A stretch of 33,125 bases of DNA from Pseudomonadota bacterium (GCA_022360315.1 JAKSDA010000185.1:1-33125), one strand, 5' to 3'. Counted from the first letter of the stretch, positions 8,801-17,275 are shown. The notes: generated by a model not told the origin, from the letters alone. Translations and numbers: made by a program.

Positions 8801-11761
8801 GTTGCCGTTGACATCGGTCGCCCGGGTCACCAGGCCGAGCACGGGATCCCAGTCCCGGTTGGTGCAATGACCCAGTGCATTGCAGCCCTGGATCGAATAC
8901 AGGTGGTAAACCGGGTCGAACGTATCGGTCTTGACCGTGACCCCGTCGGTGTTGATCGTGGCCACGACATTGCCGTGGCTGTCGAATTTGGTGGTGACGG
9001 TCTGGTAATTGCCGGTTTCGCTGTTCCAGTCTTTCTGTCCGGTCTGATCGCCTCTGACCGGCGCCTGGTCATAGCTCGTGTTGTCGTCGTAGACATTCAG
9101 TCGCTGCGACATCAGCTGTCCGTGGCTGCCGATACCCTCATACAGGTTGCGATAGGCCTCGAGCCCGACGATGTACGCACTCGTGTTGGGCACATATCCC
9201 CGCACTGTGGTGCGCTCGTCGCCGGCCACGTCGTAGTCGCCGTACTCCTTGACCAGAGTGGCGTTGCCGTAGAGATCGTACCCGATCTGGACCACGGTGC
9301 GGCGGCAGTTGTCGGTCAGATTGCATTCGTAGTCCCATCGCTCGGTGAGCAGCGAGGTATACGGCTGTACCGCGTTTTCGGTGTACTGGTATTCGCTGTA
9401 GCTGTAGATATCGCCAGCCGCATTGCGGAAATAGGTGACTTCTGGCTTGGAGATGCAACCGACGTGCTGGTGGTAATACGTCTCGGTATAATTGCCCGCG
9501 GCGTCGAGAGCCCCGGTGACCTTGCGAAAGCCCAGAAATCGCCGCTCCGTGTCCGACCACAGTCCGCCTTCGTAGGTGTAGTGTGTGGTCGAGCTGTTGC
9601 CGCGGCCATCGGTGGTGGTGACCGACGACGCGATGTGCAGGATCGAGCGCAGCTTGGTGTTGTTCCACGCCGTGGACGGCGTGTAGCTGATCATGGTCTG
9701 GCCGCCCAGGCCGTTGGCGACCGAGGCGAGCAGGTCGGGAACCACGCCGTCGGCGCGAAACACCCGGCGCACCATCGCGCCTGCCCGGATAAAGTCGGCC
9801 TTGCCGTCGCCGTCGAAATCGCCGCCGAGCTCGGCGTAATGGTCGGCCGTGCCAAAATCCCAGCCGTGTTCAAACGCCTCCGATGCGGCAAAAAACGTCC
9901 CGTCCCCGTTGCTGAAATACAGATATCGCGCGGTTGCACCCAGGCGGGCAAAATCGGTCCTGCCGTCGCCGTCAAAGTCACCGCTGACCTCGGGATAGCT
10001 CTTGCCATCGCCAAAATCCCGGTCGTCCTCGAAAATTTCGGACGACGCCGAAAAGGTGCCGTCGCCCCGGCTCAAAAAGACGTACCGCGTGGTCGCCCCC
10101 AGGCGGGCAAAATCGCTCTTGCCGTCGCTGTTAAAATCTCCGCCCACGCTCGGATAATTGGAGCCATTGCCAAAATTCCAGCCGTTTTCGAACGGTTCAG
10201 ACGAACCGCTGAACGAGCCATCGCCGTCGCTCAAAAAGACGTATCTGACCGTGCCCCCCATGCGGATATAATCGGTCCGGCCATCGCCATTGAAATCGGC
10301 AGCAAACGACGGGTAGCTGGATCCGTAGCCGAAGTTCCAGCCGTTTTCGTTGGCCTCCGAACTGGCCAGAAACGTTCCATCCCCGGCGCTCAAAAACACA
10401 TAGCGAGCAGTGCCGGTGAGCCTGACAAAATCTTTTTTGCCGTCGCCGTCGAAATCGCCACCCAGCGAGGGCGCCGGGGTGGTGCACCCGTTGCCGCAGC
10501 TCAGAGCAAAACTCCAGCCGTTTTCAAAGGTCGTCGAGGAGCCGGCGAATGTCCCATCGCCATTGCTCGTGAATACATAGCGAATGGTATGGCCGAGGCG
10601 GACAAAGTCGTCCTTGCCGTCGCCGGTAAAGTCTCCGACAATGGTCGGGTAATTGTTGCCGTTGCCGAAGTTCCAGTCGTTTTCAAACCGCTCCGACGAG
10701 CCGGTAAAGGTGCCGTCGCCGTTGCTCAAAAAAACGTAGCGGTCAGTCGCTCCGAGGCGGATGAAGTCGTCCTTGCCGTCGCCGTTGAAGTCGCCCGAAT
10801 ACGACTTGTAGTTCGAGCCGTCGCCAAAATCCCAGCCGTCTTCGAACACCTCGGACGAGGCGATAAAGCTCTGCGAGCCGTTTTGTTGCCAGCCGTAGGT
10901 GGTCGCGGGCAATGAAGTTCCGCCGGTGACGGTCCCGGATGCATCCACGGTGGCATCGCGGCCATACTGGGTGACCGACGACAAGAGAGACCGCGCCGAA
11001 TCGCTGCTCTGGGTGTAGCCCAGTGCATAGGCGCGGGCGCGGCTGCCACTGACGGTCACGTCGATGGTTTTCAGGCGGTAGTCGGTGCGACCGAGCCCGG
11101 CCCCGGTTGCGAACAGAATTGGATCGGGGCGGGGCTCGCGATACAGGGTGATCTTGGTTCTGTTGTAGCGGATGGTGTCGAGGTAGCAGTCGTTCGATCC
11201 GTCACAGCTATAGTCGTACGTGCAGACATTGCCGTGGGTATCGGTCACCGTCGATACTGCCCAGCGAAGCGTGCCCCGGGAGGTCTGGAAAAGCGCCTTG
11301 TAGGTCACCGCGGTGCCGTCTTTGCGCGTCACCACCCACTGGTTGCTCGCCGGGTCGTGGGTGATCCGGTGATAGTTCTGGATCTTGGTGCAGTGAGTGC
11401 CGCCGAGTTCGGTACACGGAACCAGTTCGGCGCCGTCCAGCAAAAAGATATCCGAAGCATCCCAGCGCGGCGCGCCCTTGCCCGGGGATCCGCGCTGAAT
11501 CGACGAGGTACCCGACAGGTCCCAGCCAACGCCGACAAAGCCATTGCCGCTGGTCGATCCGTAGCGCAGCGCGAGCGACGGCTCCAGGGCGCGAAACGTG
11601 GGAATTTGAATCGGCACCTGGGTGGAAAACGAGCCGTAATACGAGTCGATGCCGCCGCTTTGCGCCCTGGCCAGGCGAGGAGCCAGTGCCGCGACCAGTG
11701 CAAAAAGAGCGGCGAGCAGGATAGCGCGGGGCAGGGCCGGGACGTCTTTGCGATGTCTCAT
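5831..11761 (-). CDS. Giant secreted FG-GAP/RHS-repeat protein with a lipase-like C-terminal domain
   Basis: The protein has 1976 residues from ATG 11761, chosen because AGGAGG lies just upstream. A signal peptide ends near residue 33 (A-R-A). Next comes an SpvB/TcaC-like N-terminal domain (about 35-290), then seven FG-GAP/VCBS units of about 52 residues with calcium-loop motifs such as D-F-N-G-D-G-K-D-D-F (about 295-660). YD/RHS repeats follow (about 720-1600), then an RHS core ending in D-P-S-G-H (about 1641). The last 330 residues are the variable tip: two hydrophobic stretches, then a segment with G-H-S-L-R-A-W (about 1855), a later F-D-A-V-V-Y and a terminal W-V-H. These resemble the Ser/Asp/His order of class 3 lipases, although the usual second Gly of GxSxG is Arg. 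It starts 8 bases behind the Cys-rich gene. No immunity gene follows. Confidence 0.9.
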   Translation of the reverse strand: MRHRKDVPALPRAILLAALFALVAALAPRLARAQSGGIDSYYGSFSTQVPIQIPTFRALEPSLALRYGSTSGNGFVGVGWDLSGTSSIQRGSPGKGAPRWDASDIFLLDGAELVPCTELGGTHCTKIQNYHRITHDPASNQWVVTRKDGTAVTYKALFQTSRGTLRWAVSTVTDTHGNVCTYDYSCDGSNDCYLDTIRYNRTKITLYREPRPDPILFATGAGLGRTDYRLKTIDVTVSGSRARAYALGYTQSSDSARSLLSSVTQYGRDATVDASGTVTGGTSLPATTYGWQQNGSQSFIASSEVFEDGWDFGDGSNYKSYSGDFNGDGKDDFIRLGATDRYVFLSNGDGTFTGSSERFENDWNFGNGNNYPTIVGDFTGDGKDDFVRLGHTIRYVFTSNGDGTFAGSSTTFENGWSFALSCGNGCTTPAPSLGGDFDGDGKKDFVRLTGTARYVFLSAGDGTFLASSEANENGWNFGYGSSYPSFAADFNGDGRTDYIRMGGTVRYVFLSDGDGSFSGSSEPFENGWNFGNGSNYPSVGGDFNSDGKSDFARLGATTRYVFLSRGDGTFSASSEIFEDDRDFGDGKSYPEVSGDFDGDGRTDFARLGATARYLYFSNGDGTFFAASEAFEHGWDFGTADHYAELGGDFDGDGKADFIRAGAMVRRVFRADGVVPDLLASVANGLGGQTMISYTPSTAWNNTKLRSILHIASSVTTTDGRGNSSTTHYTYEGGLWSDTERRFLGFRKVTGALDAAGNYTETYYHQHVGCISKPEVTYFRNAAGDIYSYSEYQYTENAVQPYTSLLTERWDYECNLTDNCRRTVVQIGYDLYGNATLVKEYGDYDVAGDERTTVRGYVPNTSAYIVGLEAYRNLYEGIGSHGQLMSQRLNVYDDNTSYDQAPVRGDQTGQKDWNSETGNYQTVTTKFDSHGNVVATINTDGVTVKTDTFDPVYHLYSIQGCNALGHCTNRDWDPVLGLVTRATDVNGNATITEYDVFGRPLMESAPGESVVRFEYVDWGEPNRQRVRKVIEDGSLDGLWTETYFDGAERNYLAVTKGGISKQTVYQDLSKRKWKESSAYGPTEAPAFRVYAYDGSGRVRTVTNADGTVAENLYGNGRVATYGELGQEKILWKDTRGKVSQIREKNGSEYYTTTYQRDAAGQVTRVVDPAGNQSTYAWSSLGRKLSECDVDVGCISYSYSDAGRLLAHTDAKGQTITYTYDAAGRQTSRTWPGGEQTIWIYDEQGHGASLGRLTTVVYPNGSQSFVYDEAGRVVTKTACVLGVCYTIEQSYDAVGRLASITYPDGEEVSYDYDINGRLTSVSGYVDSIAYNSQGQITSIDYTNGTTQTYSYDDARQWLAQSQVSAAEATLYEATYSYDEAARVTAVSSSTDPLMNVSFAYDDLNRLTEVSGAQSQSFSYDALGNITFNSHVGNYAYSDPAHPHAVTAAGENTYTYDANGNMLSGAGRTIAWNPDNRPVLITRDGVTTTFDYDYTGQRIAKSNASGTTRYFGGLVTMSSCALTKNYYAGPLLVATHSSELGTNWYHHDHLGSIQLMTDQAGAVVRSYDYSAYGQTVADSGTCANELEYAGHPRDAETGLLWMSARTYDAELGRFLSPDSEVPDRHDPQTLNRYSYANNNPISNVDPSGHAPVVVAVIAVAGAIAAEVSTAILVVTIIGAVTTVAGYALKNPTLMTIGGILLGFAGGYAMPIAGSALAGGILGASVAALTSPLSPLDPTIKQIIGYAYAAYGLVRTYVKMLEARTPQMGGGGEVQCPAGNTCIRVPDTDGVYYHAIPDDGSPGMIYGTGVGTGDPGTFGTTLFRDLKDIGYASINQLSPRDTALASYIVNNNLRGIQYTGHSLRAWSGLVLARHGYVGHVTALALPGQALHQAVQIGLPPSTVYLGHFDAVVYMNQGVIQGARFGWASIVTAPAAGIADTAVSAAILTARGADIRWVHTGYNPIDAHFRTAYCAAGAPCF
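9780..10880 (-). repeat. Seven tandem FG-GAP/VCBS repeat units inside the RHS gene
   Basis: A unit of about 155 bases recurs seven times, visible through the repeated coding of G-D-F-x-G-D-G-K-x-D-F around 10785, 10625, 10450, 10285, 10135, 9975 and 9815. Each unit also repeats R-Y-V-F-x-S-x-G-D-G-T-F. The third unit has an insertion containing two Cys. Such units form the blades of a calcium-binding beta-propeller, as in integrin alpha chains. Confidence 0.85.
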
Positions 11762-11769
11762 GGTTCCTC

Positions 11770-13989
11770 CTACAGCAGCGGCCCGTCGGCAATGCATCGG
11801 CCGAAGCCATCACAGCGATCGTTGGACGTGCAGGACTCGCCGTCGTCGCACCAGGTACCGGCCCGGGCGACCTCGCCAGTTGCCGTGCACGACCCCAGGC
11901 CGTCGCATTCGCCGCCCTCGCTGCACTGGCCGCCGATACTGCACTGGGTTCCCGCGGCCGCGTGGGCGACCGGGCATGCACTCGATGCTCCGTCGCAGGT
12001 GCGCGACTCGCACTCGGTGGTTCCGGCCGAGCAGATAGTGCCCATGGCGAGCAGCTGGTCGGACGGACAGTGCGCCGACCCGCCGGTGCACACTTCGGCG
12101 ACATCACACGGACCTGTTGTGGCCCGACATTCGACGCCAGAGGCAAAAAACCCGTCGGCTGGACAGCTGCGCGCCGTGCCGTCGCAGGTCTCGGCTGCGT
12201 CGCACAGGCCCGCACTCGACCGACACAGGGTATCGGCCGGCCTGGGCGAGCAGAACCCGACCCGATCGGCCACCACACAGCTCTCGCAGTCACCCGCGCA
12301 CAGGTCGTCGCAGCACACTCCGTCGACGCATAGGCCGCTCGCGCAATCGGCCCCCTGCGTGCACGACACACCGAGCACTGCCGGGCCACCACCGATGATC
12401 ACGTCGCCATACGCGATGCGCGCTCCTGTGCTGTCGGCGACGATCACCTCGCCGGGCCAGTGCTCGTCGTACGAACCGACATCGACGACCACATCGCCTC
12501 CAGTGCACGAGCCGCAGCCGTGTGGACACTGCTCTGCCGTGGCATTGTCGGCCGGACAGAGAGCCGAATTTCCGGTGCACGTCTCAACCGGGTCACACAG
12601 GCCGGTGGACGGACGACACGGGGTTCCCGCAGAAGCCAGTAGATCAGTCGGGCAGGCCGGTGAAGTTCCCGTGCAGGTTTCCTCGGCATCGCACAGATCG
12701 CTGGCGCCGCGACACGACGCGCCCGCGGCGACCAGCGCATCGGACGGGCAGGCCGGCGAGATTCCCGTGCACACCTCGGCCACGTCGCACGGCCCTTGCG
12801 CGGGACGACACACTGAATTGGCCGCGGTGAAGAGATCGGCGATCGGGCAGGTTGGCGACGCGCCATCGCAGGTCTCGGCCTCATCGCACAGCCCGTTTGC
12901 GGCGCGGCAGACCGTGCCGGCCGGTTTGACTGTGCACGTGCCGACCGCCCCCGATACATTACACGCCTCGCACGCGCCGTCACACGGAGTGTCGCAACAC
13001 ACACCATCGGCGCAATGTCCACTCAGACAATCGGCACCGGTCGAGCATGTACCGCCCGGAATAGCGTTTGCCCCGGCAACAACCAGATCGCCGTGGACCA
13101 CCCGCGGCCCGGTGGTGTCGGCAATAACCACTGCGGTATTCCAGATCTCGTCGAGCGATCCGAACTCGACCACCACATCGCCACCGGTACAGGTACCACA
13201 ACCGCCGCCGCACTGCGGGGAAACTGACTTGTCTCGTGGACAGGCGGCCGAGGTCCCGGAGCAGATTTCGACCGGATCGCATGCACTGGCCGCAGCCCGG
13301 CACGGCGTGCCGGCAGACGCGAGCACGTCGGCAGGGCAGGTCGTGGCCACGCCGTCGCAGGTCTCGGCTGCGTCGCATGCGGTGGCACCCGGGCGGCACA
13401 CCGTGCCGGCCGGAGCCGCGCCGTCAGCCGGACAGGCCGGGTCGATGCCCGAACAGGTCTCGGCGACGTCGCACGGCCCGGACGCGGCCCGGCACTCGGT
13501 CCCAAAGGCCGCGAGGCCATCGTCGGGGCAGCTCGCCGACCGGCCGTTGCAGGTCTCGGCGACATCACAGGATCCCGCTGCTGCGCGACATTCGGTGCCC
13601 GCCTCGACCAGTATGCAGGTGCCCTCGGACCCGCTCACATTGCACTGGCCGCAGGCGCCACAGGGAGCATCGCAGCACACGCCGTCCTGGCAATATCCAC
13701 TGGCGCATTCATCACCGCTCGCACAGGTCGCGCCGTTGCCGCTGGCGATGAGCAGATTTCCCGAAACCAGGCGCGGAGTCTCGCCGGGATCGATCGAGAC
13801 GGCGCCGTCCCACTGCTCGTTGCCGGTGCCTTCAGCAATGGTCAGATCGCCGGTGATCGTCACTGCAGGAGCGACGCCACCGGAGCCGATGAGCAGGCCC
13901 GGGATCAACACGGCGACCAGCGCATTGCATCTGCGCTGGGCCTCCGTTCGCGCTCGCTGCGCTCGCTTTGTCGATATCAGCTCTTTCAT
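11770..13989 (-). CDS. Secreted Cys-rich protein with disintegrin-like repeats
   Basis: The protein has 739 residues with an N-terminal hydrophobic signal or anchor (about 22-43). It has three large blocks. Each opens with a short beta module (G-D-V-V-V ... W ... V-V-I-A-D), followed by a Cys module (C-x-S-G-x-C-x-D-G-V-C-C-D) and then a run of units of the type C-R ... C-D-V-A-E-T-C-x-G ... C-P-x-D. I count four canonical units in block 1, four in block 2 and two plus degenerate ones in block 3. The C-D-x-x-E-x-C-x-G pattern is that of the disintegrin domain of ADAM proteases and snake venoms, and is known in proteins of myxobacteria and relatives. It ends 8 bases before the RHS gene, so the two are probably co-expressed. 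Export and disulfide formation are likely. I see no MYXO-CTERM sorting tail. Confidence 0.88.
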   Translation of the reverse strand: MKELISTKRAQRARTEAQRRCNALVAVLIPGLLIGSGGVAPAVTITGDLTIAEGTGNEQWDGAVSIDPGETPRLVSGNLLIASGNGATCASGDECASGYCQDGVCCDAPCGACGQCNVSGSEGTCILVEAGTECRAAAGSCDVAETCNGRSASCPDDGLAAFGTECRAASGPCDVAETCSGIDPACPADGAAPAGTVCRPGATACDAAETCDGVATTCPADVLASAGTPCRAAASACDPVEICSGTSAACPRDKSVSPQCGGGCGTCTGGDVVVEFGSLDEIWNTAVVIADTTGPRVVHGDLVVAGANAIPGGTCSTGADCLSGHCADGVCCDTPCDGACEACNVSGAVGTCTVKPAGTVCRAANGLCDEAETCDGASPTCPIADLFTAANSVCRPAQGPCDVAEVCTGISPACPSDALVAAGASCRGASDLCDAEETCTGTSPACPTDLLASAGTPCRPSTGLCDPVETCTGNSALCPADNATAEQCPHGCGSCTGGDVVVDVGSYDEHWPGEVIVADSTGARIAYGDVIIGGGPAVLGVSCTQGADCASGLCVDGVCCDDLCAGDCESCVVADRVGFCSPRPADTLCRSSAGLCDAAETCDGTARSCPADGFFASGVECRATTGPCDVAEVCTGGSAHCPSDQLLAMGTICSAGTTECESRTCDGASSACPVAHAAAGTQCSIGGQCSEGGECDGLGSCTATGEVARAGTWCDDGESCTSNDRCDGFGRCIADGPLL

Positions 13990-14023
13990 GACGACCTCGC
14001 AGCACTGGCACCCGGACCGCCCG

Positions 14024-15358
14024 TCACGGCGGCGGGGTTTGCGTCCGGCGATAGGCCTCTACCCGCAGACACGGGTCCTTCGAGGTTTTCCAGGTATCGA
14101 GCAACCGCTTCAGTGCGGCGTCCCGGTTGTGTCGCTCGAGCCAGGCGAGGCGCACTCGGGCCATGTGGCGCCGATCATCGAGGGTGCGCACGGCACGATC
14201 GCCGGCCGACAGTGCCCGTCGGGCCAGAGCGTCCTGACCCTGTTCCGCGTACAGCGTCACTGCCGCAACGTACGGCGCAATGCCGAGCCCGTTGCTCTGG
14301 TTCGCCTGTTGCGCCAGGGCCAGCAGCCGATTGGTCTCGGCGATTGCATCGTCCTGGCGATTGGCTCGCTGGTATGTGCGGGCGATTCGTTCGGCGGTTG
14401 CCACTGCGGCTGGCTGCGCGACCATGGCGGGCAACCCGGCCGGGCACAGCGCCACAGCATCGGGCTGCGCCGGCATGGGTGGGACCTCGGGCTGTGCCGT
14501 TGCCGGGCCGGCCTGGGCGCGCATGAGCGCCACTGCATCGTCGACCCGACCCGCCTTCTCGTAGGCGGCGATCAGCTGATGGGCTATTCGCCCATCCTGC
14601 GGATGTAGCTCGTGCAACTTCTCGTGGACCCGAATGAGGCTTTCCGGCCTGGCCTGCGCGTTGCCAGCCCTGCCCAGGGCCCGGTAGACCGCGGCCAGAA
14701 ACCGCAGCGGGCGATCGTCGTCTATTCCGTCGAGCACTCGCTCTTTTTCTGCCAGCCAGGGTTGCAGAGCATTCGCCTTGCCGGCAGCGGCAACCCAGTC
14801 TGCGGCGAGCTGGTCGTCGAGCCCAGGCCGGCCCGACGACCACTCCATGGCCTGGCGAATCAGCGCTTCTGCCTCCTGGATCCGGCCCGCGTCGCCGTAT
14901 AGGGCGACCAGGCGGCGCACCGTATCAGACCAGGCCGTGGTTGTCGCGAGCTGGGCGGCTCGCTCTTTGCCCGCGCGCTCGAAATGATCCATAATGCGCT
15001 CGAATGCCTCGATGGCCCCGCGGGTGTCGCCCAGGGATTCTTTCATCCGCGCTACACCGCGGTAGGCGTCGGCAACGTCTCGCGAACCCTGCCCGCGCAA
15101 GTGCACAGAGCGATCGATCGCGGCCTCGAATTCGACCAGGGCCGCGCGATTCTTGCCGTGACGCTCGTGCACCCCGGCCAGCTCGAGATGGTATCTCGGA
15201 CTGCCCATAGTTGCGGCAGACGGCTTCTGGTCCGCAGCTGGGGCCGCTTTTTTGGCCGAGGCCTTGGCGTCGCCGCGCTGGCCGCAGGCCAGAGCGGCGC
15301 ACAACGCGACCAAAACGGCCATGGAAGACAAATACTGCACAGCTACCTGGCGCAACAT
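14024..15358 (-). CDS. TPR-containing exported protein, possible lipoprotein
   Basis: The protein has 444 residues. A hydrophobic N-terminus ends in A-A-L-A-C (Cys25), an imperfect lipobox because position -3 is Ala, so lipidation is possible but not certain. The body is alpha-helical with tetratricopeptide-like pairs (for example around 55-90, 100-130, 155-175 and 255-290) and a Pro/Ala/Gln-rich linker near 290-320. It ends in T-P-P-P. I know no specific function; TPR proteins of this kind act as scaffolds for envelope complexes. It sits 34 bases upstream of the disintegrin-like gene and 6 bases behind the first collagen-C4-like gene, so it belongs to the same operon and may help assemble or secrete its neighbours. 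Confidence 0.8.
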   Translation of the reverse strand: MLRQVAVQYLSSMAVLVALCAALACGQRGDAKASAKKAAPAADQKPSAATMGSPRYHLELAGVHERHGKNRAALVEFEAAIDRSVHLRGQGSRDVADAYRGVARMKESLGDTRGAIEAFERIMDHFERAGKERAAQLATTTAWSDTVRRLVALYGDAGRIQEAEALIRQAMEWSSGRPGLDDQLAADWVAAAGKANALQPWLAEKERVLDGIDDDRPLRFLAAVYRALGRAGNAQARPESLIRVHEKLHELHPQDGRIAHQLIAAYEKAGRVDDAVALMRAQAGPATAQPEVPPMPAQPDAVALCPAGLPAMVAQPAAVATAERIARTYQRANRQDDAIAETNRLLALAQQANQSNGLGIAPYVAAVTLYAEQGQDALARRALSAGDRAVRTLDDRRHMARVRLAWLERHNRDAALKRLLDTWKTSKDPCLRVEAYRRTQTPPP

Positions 15359-15364
15359 CGGCGG

Positions 15365-16078
15365 TCAGTTCTTCTGGCACACAGCGCAAACGATCCGCTT
15401 GCCCGTGGCGTAGCCGACCGGCAAGGTACCCGCAACCCCCGTGGAGCCGTAGAAGATCATTCCGTCGTAGCCCAGAGTGAGGGTTCCGTCGTAGTTATCG
15501 GCATCCATGCACACCGAATTGCCACTGCCACCGGCATGGCTGTAGTGGCCGCCCATCATCACACCCGTGTACAGAACCGACCAGCCGAACTTGCACACAT
15601 TATCGCCCCAGATCGTATACACCGGCTTCTTCGAGAAGTATTTGGCGCATTTGACCGTCGAGGTGACGATGCTGGTACCGCTCATGGTCCGTGAGTTCGA
15701 CGTGTACATGTAGTGGTTGGCATCGCCCGCCGTGGTATGGGCCGCATTGGGCGCCAGACAGGTCTCCCGGGCCCCCGATGCGTGGTTGTAGTGCTGGCCA
15801 ACCACGATGCCCGAGTAGAGCAGCTCGGTCCCGGCCGGAGCGGTATCATTGCCGTATCGCGTCGCCACGGTTCCGCTCGCACCACTGCCGGCAAAGAGTT
15901 CTCCGTCAATGGTTACATTGCCAAAAAAGTGCGCGTCGCCGTGACTTGTCGTGGTGCCCTTGACGGTCAGGTTCTGCGCGTAGGCAAACACCGCAAGCCC
16001 GGCGACCAATATCACCACATTCACGATTACAGCCGTTGCGATCCAGCGTTTGGTGAGGTTTCGGTAAATCCATCTCAT
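15365..16078 (-). CDS. Membrane-anchored protein with a short-chain-collagen-C4-like ectodomain (copy 1)
   Basis: The protein has 237 residues with AGGAGG 10 bases before ATG 16078. Residues 12-34 form a signal anchor. Then comes a short beta stretch (N-L-T-V-K-G-T-T-T) and an ectodomain made of two similar halves: R-Y-G ... L-L-Y-S-G ... G-Q-H-Y-N-H ... C-L (74-108) and W-G ... C-K-F-G-W-S-V-L-Y-T-G ... H-Y-S-H ... C-M (157-191). It ends in C-A-V-C. From memory this layout, including the final C-x-V-C, is that of the C-terminal domain of sponge short-chain collagen C4 (spongin-like); I could not run an alignment. No Gly-X-Y collagen stretch is present. It is a tandem paralogue of 16142-16855, of identical length. 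The role is unknown, and the site of action should be the periplasm or cell surface. Confidence 0.8.
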   Translation of the reverse strand: MRWIYRNLTKRWIATAVIVNVVILVAGLAVFAYAQNLTVKGTTTSHGDAHFFGNVTIDGELFAGSGASGTVATRYGNDTAPAGTELLYSGIVVGQHYNHASGARETCLAPNAAHTTAGDANHYMYTSNSRTMSGTSIVTSTVKCAKYFSKKPVYTIWGDNVCKFGWSVLYTGVMMGGHYSHAGGSGNSVCMDADNYDGTLTLGYDGMIFYGSTGVAGTLPVGYATGKRIVCAVCQKN

Positions 16079-16141
16079 CGTATTTGCGCCTCCTGATCAG
16101 TCCGGATATCCATATGTGCCAGCCCGAGATGCAGAGCCGAT

Positions 16142-16855
16142 CTATAATTTGGCGCATACCGCGCAGGGCATGCTCACCAGCAGTGTATAGCCGGTCAGAT
16201 TGCCCGCCCATTCCAACCGCGTCGGGTAAAAGAGCGGACCGGTATCTCCAGCATCGGCCACACTGGCATCGAAATCAGTGTTGTCGATGCATTTGCGGGT
16301 ATTGCCGCTGCTATGCTTGTAATGGTTGCCCATCATCTCACCGCTGTACAGAAGAGTCCACCCGGTGGGGCATGTATCCCTGCCCATCCTGACCACCTGT
16401 GGGGCCTCCACGAAGTACGTGGCACACGCGACATGTCGGTTGTTGGTGATCCCGGCGAGGCCGGCAATCGATTGAATCGAGGCCGGGTACAGGATGTCGT
16501 GTTGGTCGGTCGAGGTGCCCTGGGCGTTGCCGGGCTCTATGCATTCGAGATCGGGATTGTAATGGCCGTGGTAATGCGAACCCCAAGCCCAGCCATTCCA
16601 CAGCAGTGTTGTATTGGCAGGGGCATTCTGGCTGCCCCAGCGGATTCCGACACTGCCGATGTTTCGCGCCGTGACCTTGCCCGAAACAGCGACATCGGCC
16701 TGGAACGTCGCGTCGCCCACGCCTGTGGTCGTCCCCTTGACAGTGAGGTTCTGCGCGTAGGCCCACATCGCCAGCCCACCGACCAATACCACCACATTGA
16801 GTGTCACCACAACTGCAAACCGACTTGCCGTGAGTTTCCTATATATTGTTGTCAT
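16142..16855 (-). CDS. Membrane-anchored protein with a short-chain-collagen-C4-like ectodomain (copy 2)
   Basis: The protein has 237 residues, the same length and layout as copy 1: signal anchor 12-34, the same A-Y-A-Q-N-L-T-V-K-G-T-T-T junction (32-44), then two half-repeats, I-R-W-G ... L-L-W-N-G ... S-H-Y (71-95) and R-M-G-R-D-T-C-P-T-G-W-T-L-L-Y-S-G (156-172) with H-Y-K-H and a Cys. It closes with P-C-A-V-C. C-P-x-G-W-T-x-x-Y-x-G and the closing C-A-V-C are the strongest likenesses to the animal C4 domain. It is the first gene of the minus-strand surface operon. A TATATT (about 16879-16884) some 24 bases upstream of the start could be a -10 element. The two copies share perhaps a third of their residues by eye, so the duplication is old. 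Confidence 0.8.
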   Translation of the reverse strand: MTTIYRKLTASRFAVVVTLNVVVLVGGLAMWAYAQNLTVKGTTTGVGDATFQADVAVSGKVTARNIGSVGIRWGSQNAPANTTLLWNGWAWGSHYHGHYNPDLECIEPGNAQGTSTDQHDILYPASIQSIAGLAGITNNRHVACATYFVEAPQVVRMGRDTCPTGWTLLYSGEMMGNHYKHSSGNTRKCIDNTDFDASVADAGDTGPLFYPTRLEWAGNLTGYTLLVSMPCAVCAKL

Positions 16856-17275
16856 TTATAACGCTATGCCTGCAAGTAATATATGTATCTCGGGCTATGG
16901 TTGTGTTTTCATGTGCCAGGTGGCGTCGGCGGTAATTTGGCCACAAAGCGATACTGGTCATCAACCCGTGCAGAATCATTTCGGACGACAAATGTGCAAC
17001 TCGGCTAATCGCACCATGTGATCTCACATTGACTGCATGCGGTGTAATCGCGCATCGACATCATGCGGATATTTTTGAGGCGTTCGAACCTGTACTCGAC
17101 AACACGATCGTTTGGCCGACCACGCGATCGGTTGCCCCTGTAGTCGCGACGTTACCCTCTTTACAAACGGCGAGTTGGTAGTCGATAGTGTCAGGTGCAA
17201 TGAGCTGGCCAACGGATCTGTTTTGGGCGCGGCTCGACACAGTGGCAATCGTCGTAGTATTGGTTCGATAGAAAC
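16856..17275. other. Divergent intergenic region (promoters expected)
   Basis: These 420 bases separate the minus-strand surface operon from the plus-strand Lnt operon and must contain both promoters. The base composition is clearly more AT-rich than the flanking genes. Short open frames on both strands show no motif and no ribosome binding site. I found no strong inverted repeat and no tRNA; GTTCGAACC near 17085 looks like a T-loop but has no matching stems. Confidence 0.5.

Noticed and set aside
8579..10915. Plus-strand open frame of 778 codons
   Set aside because: It is antisense to the FG-GAP and RHS repeats; its internal repetition simply mirrors theirs.
11234..14608. Plus-strand open frame of 1124 codons
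   Set aside because: It is antisense to the disintegrin-like, RHS and TPR genes. It is open only because of their strong GC codon bias and repeats. It has no ribosome binding site, and its translation is low-complexity Ser/His/Pro text.
17075..17105. GTTCGAACC, tRNA T-loop-like sequence
   Set aside because: No acceptor, D or anticodon stem can be folded around it on either strand.
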